From Limnobaculum xujianqingii (lineage in GTDB: Bacteria > Pseudomonadota > Gammaproteobacteria > Enterobacterales > Enterobacteriaceae): DNA of 64,000 nt. Shown here in pieces: positions 50,044-59,903 of the stretch (its first letter is position 1; each line of letters starts with the position of its first letter). The position numbers and the translations under genes were made by a program. The stretch covers positions 1,240,001 to 1,304,000 of the forward strand of contig NZ_JABMLK010000002.1 in the NCBI RefSeq assembly GCF_013394855.1. The letters run 5' to 3'. A model generated the notes under the pieces. It was not told the DNA's origin. It did not search any database and saw nothing but the letters and a program-made list of their open reading frames with translations.

Positions 50044-50664
50044 ATGAAAAATTATTTAACTAATATATTCAATGAATACAAAAATAAATATCCAGAGCTG
50101 AAGGCTTGGTTAAAGGATAATACTGTTGATCAAGTCTGGGGAATGGGAGTAATGCCAGCTTATTCTTTAGAACCATATAGTTGCGAGCTACAAGGCCACT
50201 CTCCTGGAAGAATGCTTGCTAAAAAAGAATCGTCTCCAGCTGCTAATAAGCAAAACTATAGTCTCGATGTGAACCGTCATATTATTGGAGAGCTAAGATA
50301 CTCCAAGTTTATGGATAGAAAAAAAGAATGGATTGTGTACAGAAAATTTTATTTGCGAAAAGATAATGAAATAATTGGATTAATATTTGGGAGTGCTTTA
50401 GAGAGCAGAGATGACGCAAGCTTAAATAATGTTATTTTAGCCAAGTTAGATGGTGATATCATTACAAGCTCTTATTTTTATTCATATGATAATAATTTCT
50501 CAGAAAAAAAATATATTTATAAAGAAAATAATATTGTAAATATAGAGCATTATATGTGGTTAAATACATATATTGAACATTACTATAATATCGAAATTGA
50601 ACCAACACTAAGAATTACAGAAAATGCACCTGAAGGTATAATTATCATATATCCTGAACAATAG
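50044..50664 (+). CDS. Putative immunity protein for the Rhs tip
   Basis: 206 residues of AT-rich coding sequence directly after rhs, the standard place for the cognate immunity gene. It starts MKNYLTNIFNEYKNKYPEL; the middle is beta-rich (EWIVYRKFYLRKDNEIIGLIFG). I recognise no family. Low GC compared with rhs core is typical for exchanged toxin-immunity modules. Confidence 0.7.
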   Translation: MKNYLTNIFNEYKNKYPELKAWLKDNTVDQVWGMGVMPAYSLEPYSCELQGHSPGRMLAKKESSPAANKQNYSLDVNRHIIGELRYSKFMDRKKEWIVYRKFYLRKDNEIIGLIFGSALESRDDASLNNVILAKLDGDIITSSYFYSYDNNFSEKKYIYKENNIVNIEHYMWLNTYIEHYYNIEIEPTLRITENAPEGIIIIYPEQ

Positions 50665-50814
50665 TTTAATTAATTTTAGATCTGAATGTATTCGTTAAAA
50701 AAAGAGATCTTGGAGTAATTTGATATATAGTAGTGAATAACTCTAAATAATTATATTAGTTGTAAATTCATGAAATCAAGGTGAGCCGAAAAACCTCAAT
50801 GAAGGCAGTGAAGC

Positions 50815-51054
50815 AGAGCAATTAAAGGAGATATAGGAAAAATTCAAGGGCCATGGACAGGAACGGCAGATGAGCTATTTGAAGCAACCAATAAAAATCT
50901 GGATTCTGTTTCTCATATAAAAGGTGACTTAAAAATACCTTCAACAGGAGAAGTATTAGCCAAAAATGTAACGCCTAAAGAAGCTCATGCAAAATTACTG
51001 GAATGGTTTAATAATAAGCGCTCAGGCAAAGCTTCAGGAGGTAAATGTGGTTAA
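50815..51054 (+). pseudogene. Orphan Rhs C-terminal toxin fragment
   Basis: An 80-codon open frame without its own start: IKGDIGKIQGPWTGTADELF, then KIPSTGEVLAKNVTPKEAHA and a Lys/Gly-rich end. It looks like the tip of another Rhs toxin, displaced when a new tip was inserted. It overlaps the following immunity gene by eight bases, as cognate pairs do. Bases 50665-50814 before it hold nothing recognisable. Confidence 0.6.
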
Positions 51055-51553
51055 AGTAATATCGGTTGACGTTGATTTTAATGGAATAATTATTTTTGAT
51101 TATCCTGGGATATTAGAGCCTTTTGGTGGCGAAATAAAAGATGATGCTAATATCCTACAAGAATTTATTACAACGGAAAAAGGTGATCTTGTTCTTAATG
51201 AAGGTATTGCATTACCTATAATGGGAATTGATGATGGTGGATATTTTGTTCGTTTATTCTTGGATGAATATCCAAGCGACAACAATAGACGGGTCATATT
51301 TAGCGATAAATACTTTTATCTTAATGTGACGGGTGATTTATATATTGCCGATATGTCAGTTTTCTGGGAATGGGAAACCTACATGGGGTGGCATAACTCA
51401 AGTGTACCAAAAGGGATATACAAAGTTTGTTTGGAAGGTGTTCATTTGAAAAAAGATAATGATTTCTCATATTGTTATGATTTGATATTGGAGAAAGTTG
51501 ATAATCTGGGGCTAAGAGACATAGAGCCGCGTTCAGATTCCAGACTGTATTAA
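51047..51553 (+). CDS. Putative orphan immunity protein
   Basis: 168 residues from GTG 51047, chosen because AGGAGG lies five bases upstream. It begins VVKVISVDVDFNGIIIFDYP and is acidic. It pairs with the orphan toxin fragment just upstream and probably still protects against siblings that deploy that toxin. No family recognised. Confidence 0.7.
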   Translation: MVKVISVDVDFNGIIIFDYPGILEPFGGEIKDDANILQEFITTEKGDLVLNEGIALPIMGIDDGGYFVRLFLDEYPSDNNRRVIFSDKYFYLNVTGDLYIADMSVFWEWETYMGWHNSSVPKGIYKVCLEGVHLKKDNDFSYCYDLILEKVDNLGLRDIEPRSDSRLY

Positions 51554-51634
51554 AGAGGTCTGATACCCAACCGTACGAAAATATATATTAAGTATGTTTT
51601 TTAACCAATATAGTGTTTTTGTTGTCACGAAAAC

Positions 51635-51664
51635 GGCCTTACAAAGGCCATTCATCATTTTTTT
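51635..51664 (+). terminator. Possible terminator of the Rhs locus
   Basis: GGCCTT (51635-51640) pairs with AAGGCC (51644-51649) through a 3-base loop; a T7 run starts nine bases later. The gap makes it a weak terminator candidate. The surrounding 51554-51864 gap otherwise holds only the Rhs scrap below. Confidence 0.45.
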
Positions 51665-51737
51665 CAGAAATGCCATTCAAACCGACAGCGACTATTCGGA
51701 ATTTCACTAATTATTCTACAGCGCTTTGTCTGCATAG

Positions 51738-51800
51738 CTGCGTTTAACAGATACCACCACCCATATTACCTGACCAGAAAAAAGCAGCATTTTGAGTGCG
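51738..51800 (+). pseudogene. Scrap of Rhs core sequence
   Basis: About 60 bases beginning CTGCGTTTAACAGATACCAC resemble the rhs core at about 49388 (CTGCGTTTAACGGATGCCGC), in translation LRLTD followed by HI. An internal TGA and later divergence show decay. It indicates that a second Rhs core copy once lay here, beside cyaY. Confidence 0.55.
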
Positions 51801-51864
51801 AGAAACCAATTTACACCCAGAAAACGGGAGCCATATATAGATGTACCCCCGATATAATTCCCAC

Positions 51865-52188
51865 CTAATCCCGCAAATAAACCTCTTCACCCGCCTGTTC
51901 AGTACAGGCTTCCGACAGCACAGAGAAAAACTCCTGACCGCTGCGATCGCAAAACCATTGACCATCACGATAGTCAAAATGATATCCACCGCTTTTGGTT
52001 GCCAGCCAGACTTGATGCATAGGCTCTTGTTTGTTAATGATAATCTTAGTGCCATTCTCAAAAGAGAGTGACATCACCCCACCATTGATTTCATAATCGA
52101 TGTCGGCATCGCTATCGATGCTATCAATGGCTTCTTCGATGTTATGCATCAGTTTTTCGGCCAGTTGATGAAACTCAGTATCATTCAT
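51865..52188 (-). CDS. cyaY: CyaY, bacterial frataxin
   Basis: 107 residues (E. coli 106). Frataxin fold with the acidic first helix ([20 protein letters not shown], then [12 protein letters not shown]) that binds iron, and strand [33 protein letters not shown]. It regulates iron-sulfur cluster assembly through IscS. It is divergent from lptM, as in E. coli. Confidence 0.96.
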   Translation of the reverse strand: MNDTEFHQLAEKLMHNIEEAIDSIDSDADIDYEINGGVMSLSFENGTKIIINKQEPMHQVWLATKSGGYHFDYRDGQWFCDRSGQEFFSVLSEACTEQAGEEVYLRD

Positions 52189-52245
52189 AATCAGAATTCC
52201 TATTGCTTTTCGTGATCTAGCTGCGATTATAGAGGGCTAAACAAA

Positions 52246-52455
52246 ATGAATCACAGGCTTATTTTAATGAATAGATTTTTTCGTTGCTCACTCTTAGTAC
52301 TGACAACCTTTTGGCTTGCTGGCTGCGGCTTGAAAGGGCCTTTATATATGCCAACAGACGAGCCACCTAAGAAGGAGTCTCCGCTAAAACCGACGCAATC
52401 ACAACCTGCACAAACAGAAAATAATACTCAGGGTGATAAAGCGACCAAAGAGTAA
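52246..52455 (+). CDS. lptM: LptM (YifL), LPS-assembly lipoprotein
   Basis: 69 residues with a lipoprotein signal ending LAGC and the characteristic GLKGPLY after the lipidated Cys. LptM binds the LptD/LptE translocon and aids disulfide maturation of LptD. Start at 52246 has AGAGGG upstream; an in-frame ATG at 52267 would give a signal closer in length to the E. coli one. It precedes lysA, and is divergent from cyaY. Confidence 0.92.
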   Translation: MNHRLILMNRFFRCSLLVLTTFWLAGCGLKGPLYMPTDEPPKKESPLKPTQSQPAQTENNTQGDKATKE

Positions 52456-52579
52456 TCTTTGGTTTATCCGCTAAAGTTTACTTTTATCACGTAGCCAACA
52501 GAGTACGTGATACGGACATTCAGGGTATTTCGGTTGTACCAGATAAATACAGCATAAAAAAACAGATTAGGCAGACACT

Positions 52580-53830
52580 ATGGATTACTTTAATTACAAA
52601 GACGGGCAATTATTTGCCGAAGATGTACCGGTGGCAGAGCTGGCCGCTCGTTTTGGTACACCTCTTTATATCTATTCCCGGGCGACGATTGAGCGCCACT
52701 GGCATGCATTTAATGATGCGTTATCCGGTCACCCTCACCTGATTTGTTATGCGATTAAAGCCAACAGTAATCTGGCATTTCTGAATATTCTGGCTCGTTT
52801 AGGCTCCGGTTTTGACATTGTTTCGCAGGGTGAGCTGGAGCGCGTTCTGGCCGCTGGCGGCGATCCGGCTAAAATCGTGTTTTCTGGTGTAGCTAAATCA
52901 GAAATTGAAATTCGTCGGGCGCTGGAAGTGGGTATCCGTTGTTTTAATGTGGAATCTATTCCTGAATTACACCGCATCAATCAGATCGCGGGTAAGATGG
53001 GGGTAAAAGCACCCATCTCGTTACGCATTAATCCGGATGTGGATGCCAAAACTCACCCTTACATTTCTACCGGGTTAAAAGAAAATAAATTTGGTATCAG
53101 CTATCAAAAAGCGCGTGAGGTTTATCGATTAGCTAATGATATGCCAAATATTGAGGTCAGAGGTGTGGACTGTCACATCGGTTCTCAGCTTACTGAGCTT
53201 TCACCTTTTCTTGATGCTACCGATCGTTTATTGGTTTTGCTGGATCAGCTTAAAGAAGATGGCATTGAGATCCATCATCTGGATCTGGGCGGTGGATTGG
53301 GCGTACGCTATGACGATGAAACGCCACCAGAACCGAAAGAGTATGCCGCTGCCTTGCTACAAAAGCTGAAAGGGCGTGAAGGTTTAGAGCTTTGCTTTGA
53401 ACCAGGACGTGCGATTGCCGCCAATGCCGGAATTATGCTGGCAACGGTAGAGTACCTGAAAGATCAGGACGATCACCATTTTGCCATTGTTGATGCAGGT
53501 ATGAATGATCTGATCCGCCCTGCGTTGTATGAAGCATGGATGAAGATTATCCCGGTTATCGAAAAGCCATCAGGTCAGCATCAAACCTATGATGTAGTTG
53601 GTCCGGTGTGTGAAACCAGTGATTTTCTCGGTAAAAATCGTGAATTGACGCTGAATCAGGGTGATTTACTGGCGGTACGTAGCGCCGGAGCCTATGGTTT
53701 CACCATGAGTTCAAATTACAATACTCGCTGCCGTCCGGCAGAAATTATGGTTGATGGTGCTCAGGCTCATGTGGTGCGTGAGCGAGAGATTTTTGAAGAT
53801 TTGTGGCGTGGTGAGCATTTGGTGAAATAA
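52580..53830 (+). CDS. lysA: Diaminopimelate decarboxylase
   Basis: 416 residues of the fold-type III PLP decarboxylase family. PLP Lys in YAIKANSN (K60), glycine-rich DLGGGLGVRY, EPGRAIAANAG and VGPVCETSDF near the C-terminal active-site Cys. It converts meso-diaminopimelate to lysine. It lies between lptM and dapF, as in Vibrio and Pseudomonas; in E. coli, lysA is elsewhere next to lysR. The next gene makes its substrate, meso-diaminopimelate. Confidence 0.96.
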   Translation: MDYFNYKDGQLFAEDVPVAELAARFGTPLYIYSRATIERHWHAFNDALSGHPHLICYAIKANSNLAFLNILARLGSGFDIVSQGELERVLAAGGDPAKIVFSGVAKSEIEIRRALEVGIRCFNVESIPELHRINQIAGKMGVKAPISLRINPDVDAKTHPYISTGLKENKFGISYQKAREVYRLANDMPNIEVRGVDCHIGSQLTELSPFLDATDRLLVLLDQLKEDGIEIHHLDLGGGLGVRYDDETPPEPKEYAAALLQKLKGREGLELCFEPGRAIAANAGIMLATVEYLKDQDDHHFAIVDAGMNDLIRPALYEAWMKIIPVIEKPSGQHQTYDVVGPVCETSDFLGKNRELTLNQGDLLAVRSAGAYGFTMSSNYNTRCRPAEIMVDGAQAHVVREREIFEDLWRGEHLVK

Positions 53831-53946
53831 TATATCAGGATATACGTTTTCTGGTTTCACAGCTTCAGAATGGCTGGCCCGGCAAGACGAGAATTTAACT
53901 GGCGATAAATCAGTAAGATATAAGGTCGTCGAAAGTGGGGTATGAA

Positions 53947-54771
53947 ATGCAATTCTCTAAAATGCATGGCTTGGGCAACGATTTTATGGTTGTCGATGCG
54001 GTGACACAAAACGTCTATTTTTCACCAGAGCTCATTCGCCGTCTGGCGGATCGCCATTATGGCGTTGGTTTCGACCAGTTGTTGGTGGTTGAGGCGCCTT
54101 ACGATCCTGATTTAGATTTTCATTACCGGATATTTAACGCTGATGGCAGTGAAGTTGCTCAATGTGGTAATGGTGCCCGCTGCTTCGCTCGCTTTGTTCG
54201 TCTGAAAGGATTGACCAATAAGCGGGATATTCGGGTCAGTACGCAAAATGGTCGTATGACGCTCTCGGTCAGTGAAGACGATCTGGTTACCGTTAATATG
54301 GGCGAGCCTGATTTTGACCCATCCCATGTGCCTTTTCGTGCGGCAAAAATGGAGAAAACCTACATTTTTCGTGCCGCTGAACACACGGTGCTGTGTGGTG
54401 TAGTGTCGATGGGTAACCCACATTGCGTTTTACAGGTGGATAACGTGGAAACAGCCAATGTGGAAGAGTTAGGCCCCTTGTTAGAAAGCCATGAGCGTTT
54501 TCCTGAGCGTGCTAATATTGGTTTTATGCAGGTCATTCATCGCGGAAGCATTCGTTTGAGAGTCTATGAGCGCGGAGCCGGCGAAACCCAAGCCTGTGGC
54601 AGTGGCGCTTGTGCTGCTGTTGCTGTGGGTATTATGCAGGGTGTGCTTGACGAAAATGTGAAAGTTGAACTTCCCGGCGGAAGTTTACAGATAAGCTGGA
54701 AAGGTCCGGGGCATCCGCTGTATATGGTAGGGCCTGCTTCACATGTTTATGATGGGTTTATTCACCTATGA
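53947..54771 (+). CDS. dapF: Diaminopimelate epimerase
   Basis: 274 residues, exactly the E. coli length when started at ATG 53947 (an earlier in-frame start at 53935 is less likely). It converts LL- to meso-diaminopimelate. The two catalytic cysteines are in QCGNGARC (C73) and ACGSGAC (C217), the same positions as E. coli. It overlaps the following DUF484 gene by four bases. Confidence 0.97.
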   Translation: MQFSKMHGLGNDFMVVDAVTQNVYFSPELIRRLADRHYGVGFDQLLVVEAPYDPDLDFHYRIFNADGSEVAQCGNGARCFARFVRLKGLTNKRDIRVSTQNGRMTLSVSEDDLVTVNMGEPDFDPSHVPFRAAKMEKTYIFRAAEHTVLCGVVSMGNPHCVLQVDNVETANVEELGPLLESHERFPERANIGFMQVIHRGSIRLRVYERGAGETQACGSGACAAVAVGIMQGVLDENVKVELPGGSLQISWKGPGHPLYMVGPASHVYDGFIHL

Positions 54772-55484
54772 GCCAGCGTAAAAAAAAGGGATCAACCTCG
54801 GAGACTCCGCCAGTCAGCCTTACCGATGACATGGTCAGTCAGTATCTGTTGAACAATCCTGATTTTTTTATCCGTAATGCCCGACAAATTGAGCAAATGC
54901 GGGTTCCTCACCCGGTGCGAGACAGCATCTCGTTAGTTGAATGGCAAATGGGCCGCCAGCGTAATCATATTGAACAGTTAGAAGAAGAGATTACGTTATT
55001 GATGGAGCAGGCAACCACCAATGAGATTCTGTTTACCCGACTGATTAATCTGCAATGCCAGCTGGTGCAGGCCGATAGCCTGCAAGATTTATTAGATCGC
55101 TTACGGCAATGGGCCCGTTCTCTGGGGCTGGTAGATGCCACCATTCGTCTGTTTAATGAGAAATGGCATCTGGGTGCTCCTTCGGATTTCACCCATCTTT
55201 CCCTGCCTCGCCAGTCATTTGAATCGATGCGCATTCAGCGGCTGGGTAGCCGTAATCAATATTTAGGTCCACTGAATGGCCCGGAAATTCTGTTGTTAAT
55301 GCCTGAGGCTAAAATGGTCGGTTCGGTTGCGTTATCCCTGTTAGGAAAAAGAGGGGATTTAGGTATGGTGATATTTACCAGCCGCGATCCTCAGCATTAC
55401 CAGCAAGGCATGGGTACACTGATACTCGATCAGCTCAGCCTGATTCTGCCCGGTCTGTTATCCCGATGGATAGAGCCGGTATGA
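54768..55484 (+). CDS. yigA: DUF484 family protein (YigA)
   Basis: 238 residues, conserved between dapF and xerC in gammaproteobacteria. The N-terminus ([27 protein letters not shown]) is a DUF484 start; the rest looks like a GAF-type domain ([33 protein letters not shown]). Function unknown. It overlaps dapF and xerC with ATGA-type junctions. Confidence 0.92.
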   Translation: MSQRKKKGSTSETPPVSLTDDMVSQYLLNNPDFFIRNARQIEQMRVPHPVRDSISLVEWQMGRQRNHIEQLEEEITLLMEQATTNEILFTRLINLQCQLVQADSLQDLLDRLRQWARSLGLVDATIRLFNEKWHLGAPSDFTHLSLPRQSFESMRIQRLGSRNQYLGPLNGPEILLLMPEAKMVGSVALSLLGKRGDLGMVIFTSRDPQHYQQGMGTLILDQLSLILPGLLSRWIEPV

Positions 55485-56407
55485 CAGAACATCATGATGA
55501 ATTAGGTTGCTCATCTTTACAGAATCCCGTCGATAGTTTTCTGCGTTACCTGCGGGTCGAGCGCCAGCTCAGTCCCTATACTCTAAAAAGCTACCAGCGG
55601 CAGCTGGCGGCGCTTATTGCTTTATTGGTTGATATTGGATTGACGGACTGGACTCGACTGGATGCTGCGGGTGTAAGGATGCTGGTCACGCGCAGCAAAC
55701 GTTCTGGCCTGGAGTCTGCCAGCCTGGCGCTTCGGCTCTCCGCCCTGCGCAGTTTTCTGGACTGGATGATTGGTCAGGGGCAAATCACCGCCAATCCGGC
55801 GAAAGGAATTTCAACGCCACGTAAAGGGCGTCATCTACCGAAAAACATGGATGTGGATGAAGTGAATCATCTGCTGGATATCGACTTAAACGATCCTCTG
55901 GCCGTCAGAGATCGCACCATGTTAGAGCTGATGTATGGCGCAGGTCTGCGTCTGTCTGAGTTGGTTGGTTTAGATTGCCGTCAGGTAAATCTGGAGTCCG
56001 GAGAAATTCGGGTGGTGGGTAAAGGCAGTAAAGAGCGTAAATTACCTATCGGAAGAATGGCAGTAACCTGGCTCAATCGCTGGCTACCTATGCGTGAGTT
56101 TTATGCACCGGATGATGATGCGCTGTTTGTCTCAAAACACGGCAACCGAATTTCAGCGCGTAATGTGGAAAAGCGTTTTGCTGAATGGGGCGTTAAGCAG
56201 GGGGTGAATAGCCATGTTCATCCGCATAAGCTGCGGCACTCTTTTGCTACTCATATGTTAGAGTCCAGTGGAGACCTGCGAGCCGTGCAAGAGCTGCTGG
56301 GACATGCTAACCTCTCCACAACCCAAATCTATACCCATTTGGATTTTCAGCATTTAAGCTCGGTATACGATGCTGCTCATCCACGCGCCAAGAGAGGGAA
56401 ATCCTGA
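55481..56407 (+). CDS. xerC: XerC site-specific tyrosine recombinase
   Basis: 308 residues (E. coli 298). N-terminal core-binding SAM domain ([20 protein letters not shown]), then the catalytic domain: Arg in [12 protein letters not shown], Lys in [21 protein letters not shown] (His-x-x-Arg), [13 protein letters not shown] with the Tyr nucleophile. With XerD it resolves chromosome dimers at dif. The ATG at 55481 overlaps the DUF484 stop. Confidence 0.96.
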   Translation: MTEHHDELGCSSLQNPVDSFLRYLRVERQLSPYTLKSYQRQLAALIALLVDIGLTDWTRLDAAGVRMLVTRSKRSGLESASLALRLSALRSFLDWMIGQGQITANPAKGISTPRKGRHLPKNMDVDEVNHLLDIDLNDPLAVRDRTMLELMYGAGLRLSELVGLDCRQVNLESGEIRVVGKGSKERKLPIGRMAVTWLNRWLPMREFYAPDDDALFVSKHGNRISARNVEKRFAEWGVKQGVNSHVHPHKLRHSFATHMLESSGDLRAVQELLGHANLSTTQIYTHLDFQHLSSVYDAAHPRAKRGKS

Positions 56408-57123
56408 TGCATTTTTATCGACCACTGGGACCGATCAAAGCACTGACCTTCGATCTTGATGATACGCTGTATGATAATCGCCCGGTTATTGAGCGCACTG
56501 AACGTGAAGTTGTGAGCTTTATGCAGCAACAGTTTCCCCAGGTTGCTGACTTAAGCCGTGAAGGATTTAATCGAATTCGCCACCAATTGTTGGAGCAGGA
56601 ACCTGATATCTATCACGATGTCAGCGAATGGCGCCGCCGGGCATTTGAGACCACATTACAGGTTCATGGTTATAGCGATAATGATGCCCGACAAGGGGCA
56701 GAAGTCACCATGGAACATTTTAGTTACTGGCGTAGCCGTATTGATGTACCCGAATCCACCCACACCACATTGAGCCTGCTGGCTACACAGTATCCATTAG
56801 TCGCCGTCACTAACGGTAATGCAAATCCGCATATGTTCGGTCTGAGTGATTATTTTCAACTGGTGTTACGCGCCGGGCCGGATGGCCGGGCAAAGCCGTT
56901 TGGCGATATGTATCTGAATGCCGCCCGGCAGCTTAAATTAGCACCAGAAACTATTTTGCATGTCGGGGATGATTTGATTACTGACGTTGCCGGGGCAATA
57001 CGCCATGGCCTTCAGGCATGCTGGATTAACGATCGCGAAAGAAACATTATGCATGAACCAACCGGCTGTTTATTACCTCATATTGAAATTTCCCGGTTGG
57101 AATCGTTGTGTCGATTGATATAA
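56407..57123 (+). CDS. yigB: YigB, HAD-family FMN/nucleotide phosphatase
   Basis: 238 residues (E. coli 238). HAD motif I TFDLDDTLYDN at residues 15-25, motif II VAVTNGNANP, Lys in AKPFGDMYLNAA, and HVGDDLITDVAGA. E. coli YigB dephosphorylates FMN, acting in riboflavin synthesis. One-base overlap with xerC. Confidence 0.95.
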   Translation: MHFYRPLGPIKALTFDLDDTLYDNRPVIERTEREVVSFMQQQFPQVADLSREGFNRIRHQLLEQEPDIYHDVSEWRRRAFETTLQVHGYSDNDARQGAEVTMEHFSYWRSRIDVPESTHTTLSLLATQYPLVAVTNGNANPHMFGLSDYFQLVLRAGPDGRAKPFGDMYLNAARQLKLAPETILHVGDDLITDVAGAIRHGLQACWINDRERNIMHEPTGCLLPHIEISRLESLCRLI

Positions 57124-57166
57124 TCTATCCATTCATCTGTATAAATTAACAGTATATGGCCTAATA

Positions 57167-59329
57167 ATGGACGTTTCCTACCTGCTAGAAAACTTAAATG
57201 ATAAACAGCGCGAAGCTATCGCCGCTCCCCGGACCAACATGTTGGTGCTTGCCGGAGCAGGTAGTGGGAAAACTCGTGTATTAGTGCATCGTATTGCCTG
57301 GTTGCTGTCAGTTGAGCATTGTTCTCCCTATTCCATCATGGCGGTAACCTTTACCAATAAAGCCGCCGCAGAGATGCGCCATCGCATCGAACAGCTGATA
57401 GGGACTAGTCAGGGTGGCATGTGGATTGGAACCTTCCACGGTCTCGCGCATCGCCTTTTACGGGCACATCATCTTGAGGCTAATTTGCCGCAGGATTTCC
57501 AGATTCTGGACAGCGAAGATCAACTGCGATTATTAAAGCGAATTATCCGGGCAATAAATCTGGATGAAAAGCAGTGGGTTCCTCGTCAGGCCATGTGGTA
57601 TATCAATAATAAAAAAGATGATGGCCTACGCCCACAGCATATTGATACTTATGGCAATGTAACAGAAGGAACCTGGTTGCGTATTTATCAGGCCTATCAG
57701 GAAGCCTGCGATCGGGCCGGTCTGGTGGATTTTGCCGAGATTCTGTTACGTGCCCATGAACTATGGTTACACAAGCCTCAAATTCTGAACCATTACCGTG
57801 AACGTTTCACCAATATTCTGGTAGACGAATTTCAGGATACCAACCGTATTCAGTACGCATGGATACGTATGTTGGCCGGTGACAGCGCTAAAGTAATGAT
57901 TGTCGGCGATGACGATCAATCGATTTATGGCTGGCGCGGTGCGCAGGTAGAGAATATTCAGCGTTTTCTGGATGATTTTCCGGGGGCACAAACCGTTCGT
58001 CTGGAACAAAATTACCGTTCAACCAGCAATATTTTGAAAGCGGCTAACGCCCTGATTGCCAATAACGATGGTCGTTTGGGTAAAGAGCTGTGGACTGATG
58101 GCGAGCAAGGGGAACCCATTTCCCTTTACTGCGCGTTTAATGAGCTGGATGAGGCCCGTTTTGTGGTCAGCCGTATTAAAACGTTTCAGGACGGCGGAGG
58201 TGCTTTAACTGATTGTGCCATTCTGTATCGCAGCAACGCCCAATCGCGGGTGTTGGAAGAGGCGCTAATACAGGCATCGATGCCCTATCGGATATACGGT
58301 GGCATGCGATTCTTTGAACGGCAGGAAATTAAAGATTCTCTGGCCTATTTACGCTTAATTGCCAATCAAAATGACGATGCTGCATTTGAGCGAGTGGTAA
58401 ACACCCCAACGCGCGGCATTGGCGATCGCTCTCTGGACGTTATCCGCCATGCCGCCCGTGACCGTCAGGTTACGCTATGGCAAGCATCCATTGCTTTGCT
58501 ACAGGAAAAGGTACTGGCCGGTCGGGCTGCCGGGGCTATTCAACGTTTTATTGAATTAATTGAAGCGCTGGGCCGTGAAACCAGCGAATTGCCTCTGCAT
58601 GTACAAACCGATCGGGTAATCCGTGATTCGGGCCTGCGTCAGATGTATGAGCAGGAAAAAGGCGAAAAGGGTCAGGCTCGCGTAGAAAACCTGGAAGAAC
58701 TGGTGACAGCAACCCGTCAGTTCAGCTTTCAGGATGAAGATATGGATTTGACGCCGCTACAGGCATTCTTATCCCATGCGGCGCTGGAAGCGGGAGAAGG
58801 GCAGGCGGACGCCTATCAGGATGCGGTACAGTTAATGACTCTGCATTCAGCCAAAGGTCTGGAGTTCCTTCAGGTATTTATCGTTGGTATGGAAGAGGGG
58901 ATGTTCCCCAGCCAAATGTCGTTGGATGAAGGCGGCAGGCTGGAAGAGGAGCGTCGTTTGGCCTATGTTGGTGTAACACGAGCCATGCAAAAGCTAACCC
59001 TGACCTACGCTGAAACCCGTCGCTTATATGGTAAAGAGGTTTATCACCGCCCATCACGTTTTGTGGGTGAGCTGCCGGAAGATTGTATTGAAGAGGTTCG
59101 TCTGCGGGCCAGCGTATCGCGCCCGGTAAGCCATAGCCGAATGGGAACACCAATAAGCCAGAATGATAGCGGATATAAGCTGGGCCAACGAGTTCGTCAT
59201 CCTAAGTTTGGTGAAGGCACGATCATCAATCTTGAAGGCAGTGGTGAGCATGCCCGATTACAAATTGCGTTTCAGGGAGAAGGCATTAAGTGGCTGGTGG
59301 CCTCTTATGCCAGACTGGAAGTTCTGTAA
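57167..59329 (+). CDS. uvrD: UvrD, DNA helicase II
   Basis: 720 residues, E. coli length. SF1A helicase: Walker A LAGAGSGKTRVL (about residue 27), motif Ia VTFTNKAAAEM, motif II LVDEFQDTN, motif III MIVGDDDQSIYGWRG, motif IV LEQNYRST, motif V LMTLHSAKGLEF, motif VI YVGVTRAM. The C-terminal KLGQRVRHPKFGEGTIINLEG is a Tudor-like domain known to bind RNA polymerase. It acts in nucleotide-excision and mismatch repair. Confidence 0.97.
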   Translation: MDVSYLLENLNDKQREAIAAPRTNMLVLAGAGSGKTRVLVHRIAWLLSVEHCSPYSIMAVTFTNKAAAEMRHRIEQLIGTSQGGMWIGTFHGLAHRLLRAHHLEANLPQDFQILDSEDQLRLLKRIIRAINLDEKQWVPRQAMWYINNKKDDGLRPQHIDTYGNVTEGTWLRIYQAYQEACDRAGLVDFAEILLRAHELWLHKPQILNHYRERFTNILVDEFQDTNRIQYAWIRMLAGDSAKVMIVGDDDQSIYGWRGAQVENIQRFLDDFPGAQTVRLEQNYRSTSNILKAANALIANNDGRLGKELWTDGEQGEPISLYCAFNELDEARFVVSRIKTFQDGGGALTDCAILYRSNAQSRVLEEALIQASMPYRIYGGMRFFERQEIKDSLAYLRLIANQNDDAAFERVVNTPTRGIGDRSLDVIRHAARDRQVTLWQASIALLQEKVLAGRAAGAIQRFIELIEALGRETSELPLHVQTDRVIRDSGLRQMYEQEKGEKGQARVENLEELVTATRQFSFQDEDMDLTPLQAFLSHAALEAGEGQADAYQDAVQLMTLHSAKGLEFLQVFIVGMEEGMFPSQMSLDEGGRLEEERRLAYVGVTRAMQKLTLTYAETRRLYGKEVYHRPSRFVGELPEDCIEEVRLRASVSRPVSHSRMGTPISQNDSGYKLGQRVRHPKFGEGTIINLEGSGEHARLQIAFQGEGIKWLVASYARLEVL

Positions 59330-59340
59330 TTCATTCTGAG

Positions 59341-59372
59341 ATCGTCGGGCACGGCCCGACGATTAACTTTTT
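59341..59372 (+). terminator. Intrinsic terminator after uvrD
   Basis: ATCGTCGGGC (59341-59350) pairs perfectly with GCCCGACGAT (59354-59363), followed by TAACTTTTT. Confidence 0.92.
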
Positions 59373-59903
59373 AGCATAGCCATCAATTTACTGGAATATG
59401 AGTTTTGTGTTCCTGACTGCCCACTACCCCCGATGTTTTTGGTCATAAAATTGACCAGCTCTCGTTGTTACCACCGGTTGAGCCTTTCTGTTGATTTCAG
59501 AGCTTGGTTTAAACTGTAAAATCCAGAAAAAATAATGAATTAATAGAGGAAATGCTGGCTGTGCCTGTTATACCTGCTATTTTCGGTGCGAAAATAAACA
59601 ATAAATACTTTCCAATGGTTGACAGAGTTTTTCCCGAAGGCGTAACATGCGCGCACTATTTTCCTATGGGGGCAACAGCTTTGGACATTCCCAGTCGATA
59701 CTGGCTCAATGATCTTTTAATTAAGTTCAACTTCTAAGGCTATCCCTATTTGCTGATAGCCTTCGTGGTTGTCAGCGACCTCTTATATATTCCCGTCGCT
59801 AATGAGCTGGATCTAATCTAGGTCTGATTGATATGGCTTTTGCCAGCATGTCAGATTGTTCAATGCGTTGTCTGTATCTCCACTGTAAAAGAGGGATGAC
59901 GCT
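59373..59903. promoter_or_regulatory. corA upstream region and possible long leader
   Basis: 531 bases without a certain gene. A candidate promoter is TTGACA (59619-59624), 18-base spacer, TAACAT (59643-59648), which would give a corA leader of about 245 bases. AAGGCTATC and GATAGCCTT near 59735-59762 can form a stem. A 61-codon frame at 59552-59737 exists but starts very close to its AGAGG and is not convincing. corA leaders in enterobacteria are known to be regulatory, so structure is plausible. Confidence 0.5.

Noticed and set aside
59552..59737. A 61-codon frame upstream of corA
   Set aside because: The possible AGAGG is too close to the ATG, the frame overlaps a better promoter candidate, and it has no recognisable family. 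I kept the region as regulatory.
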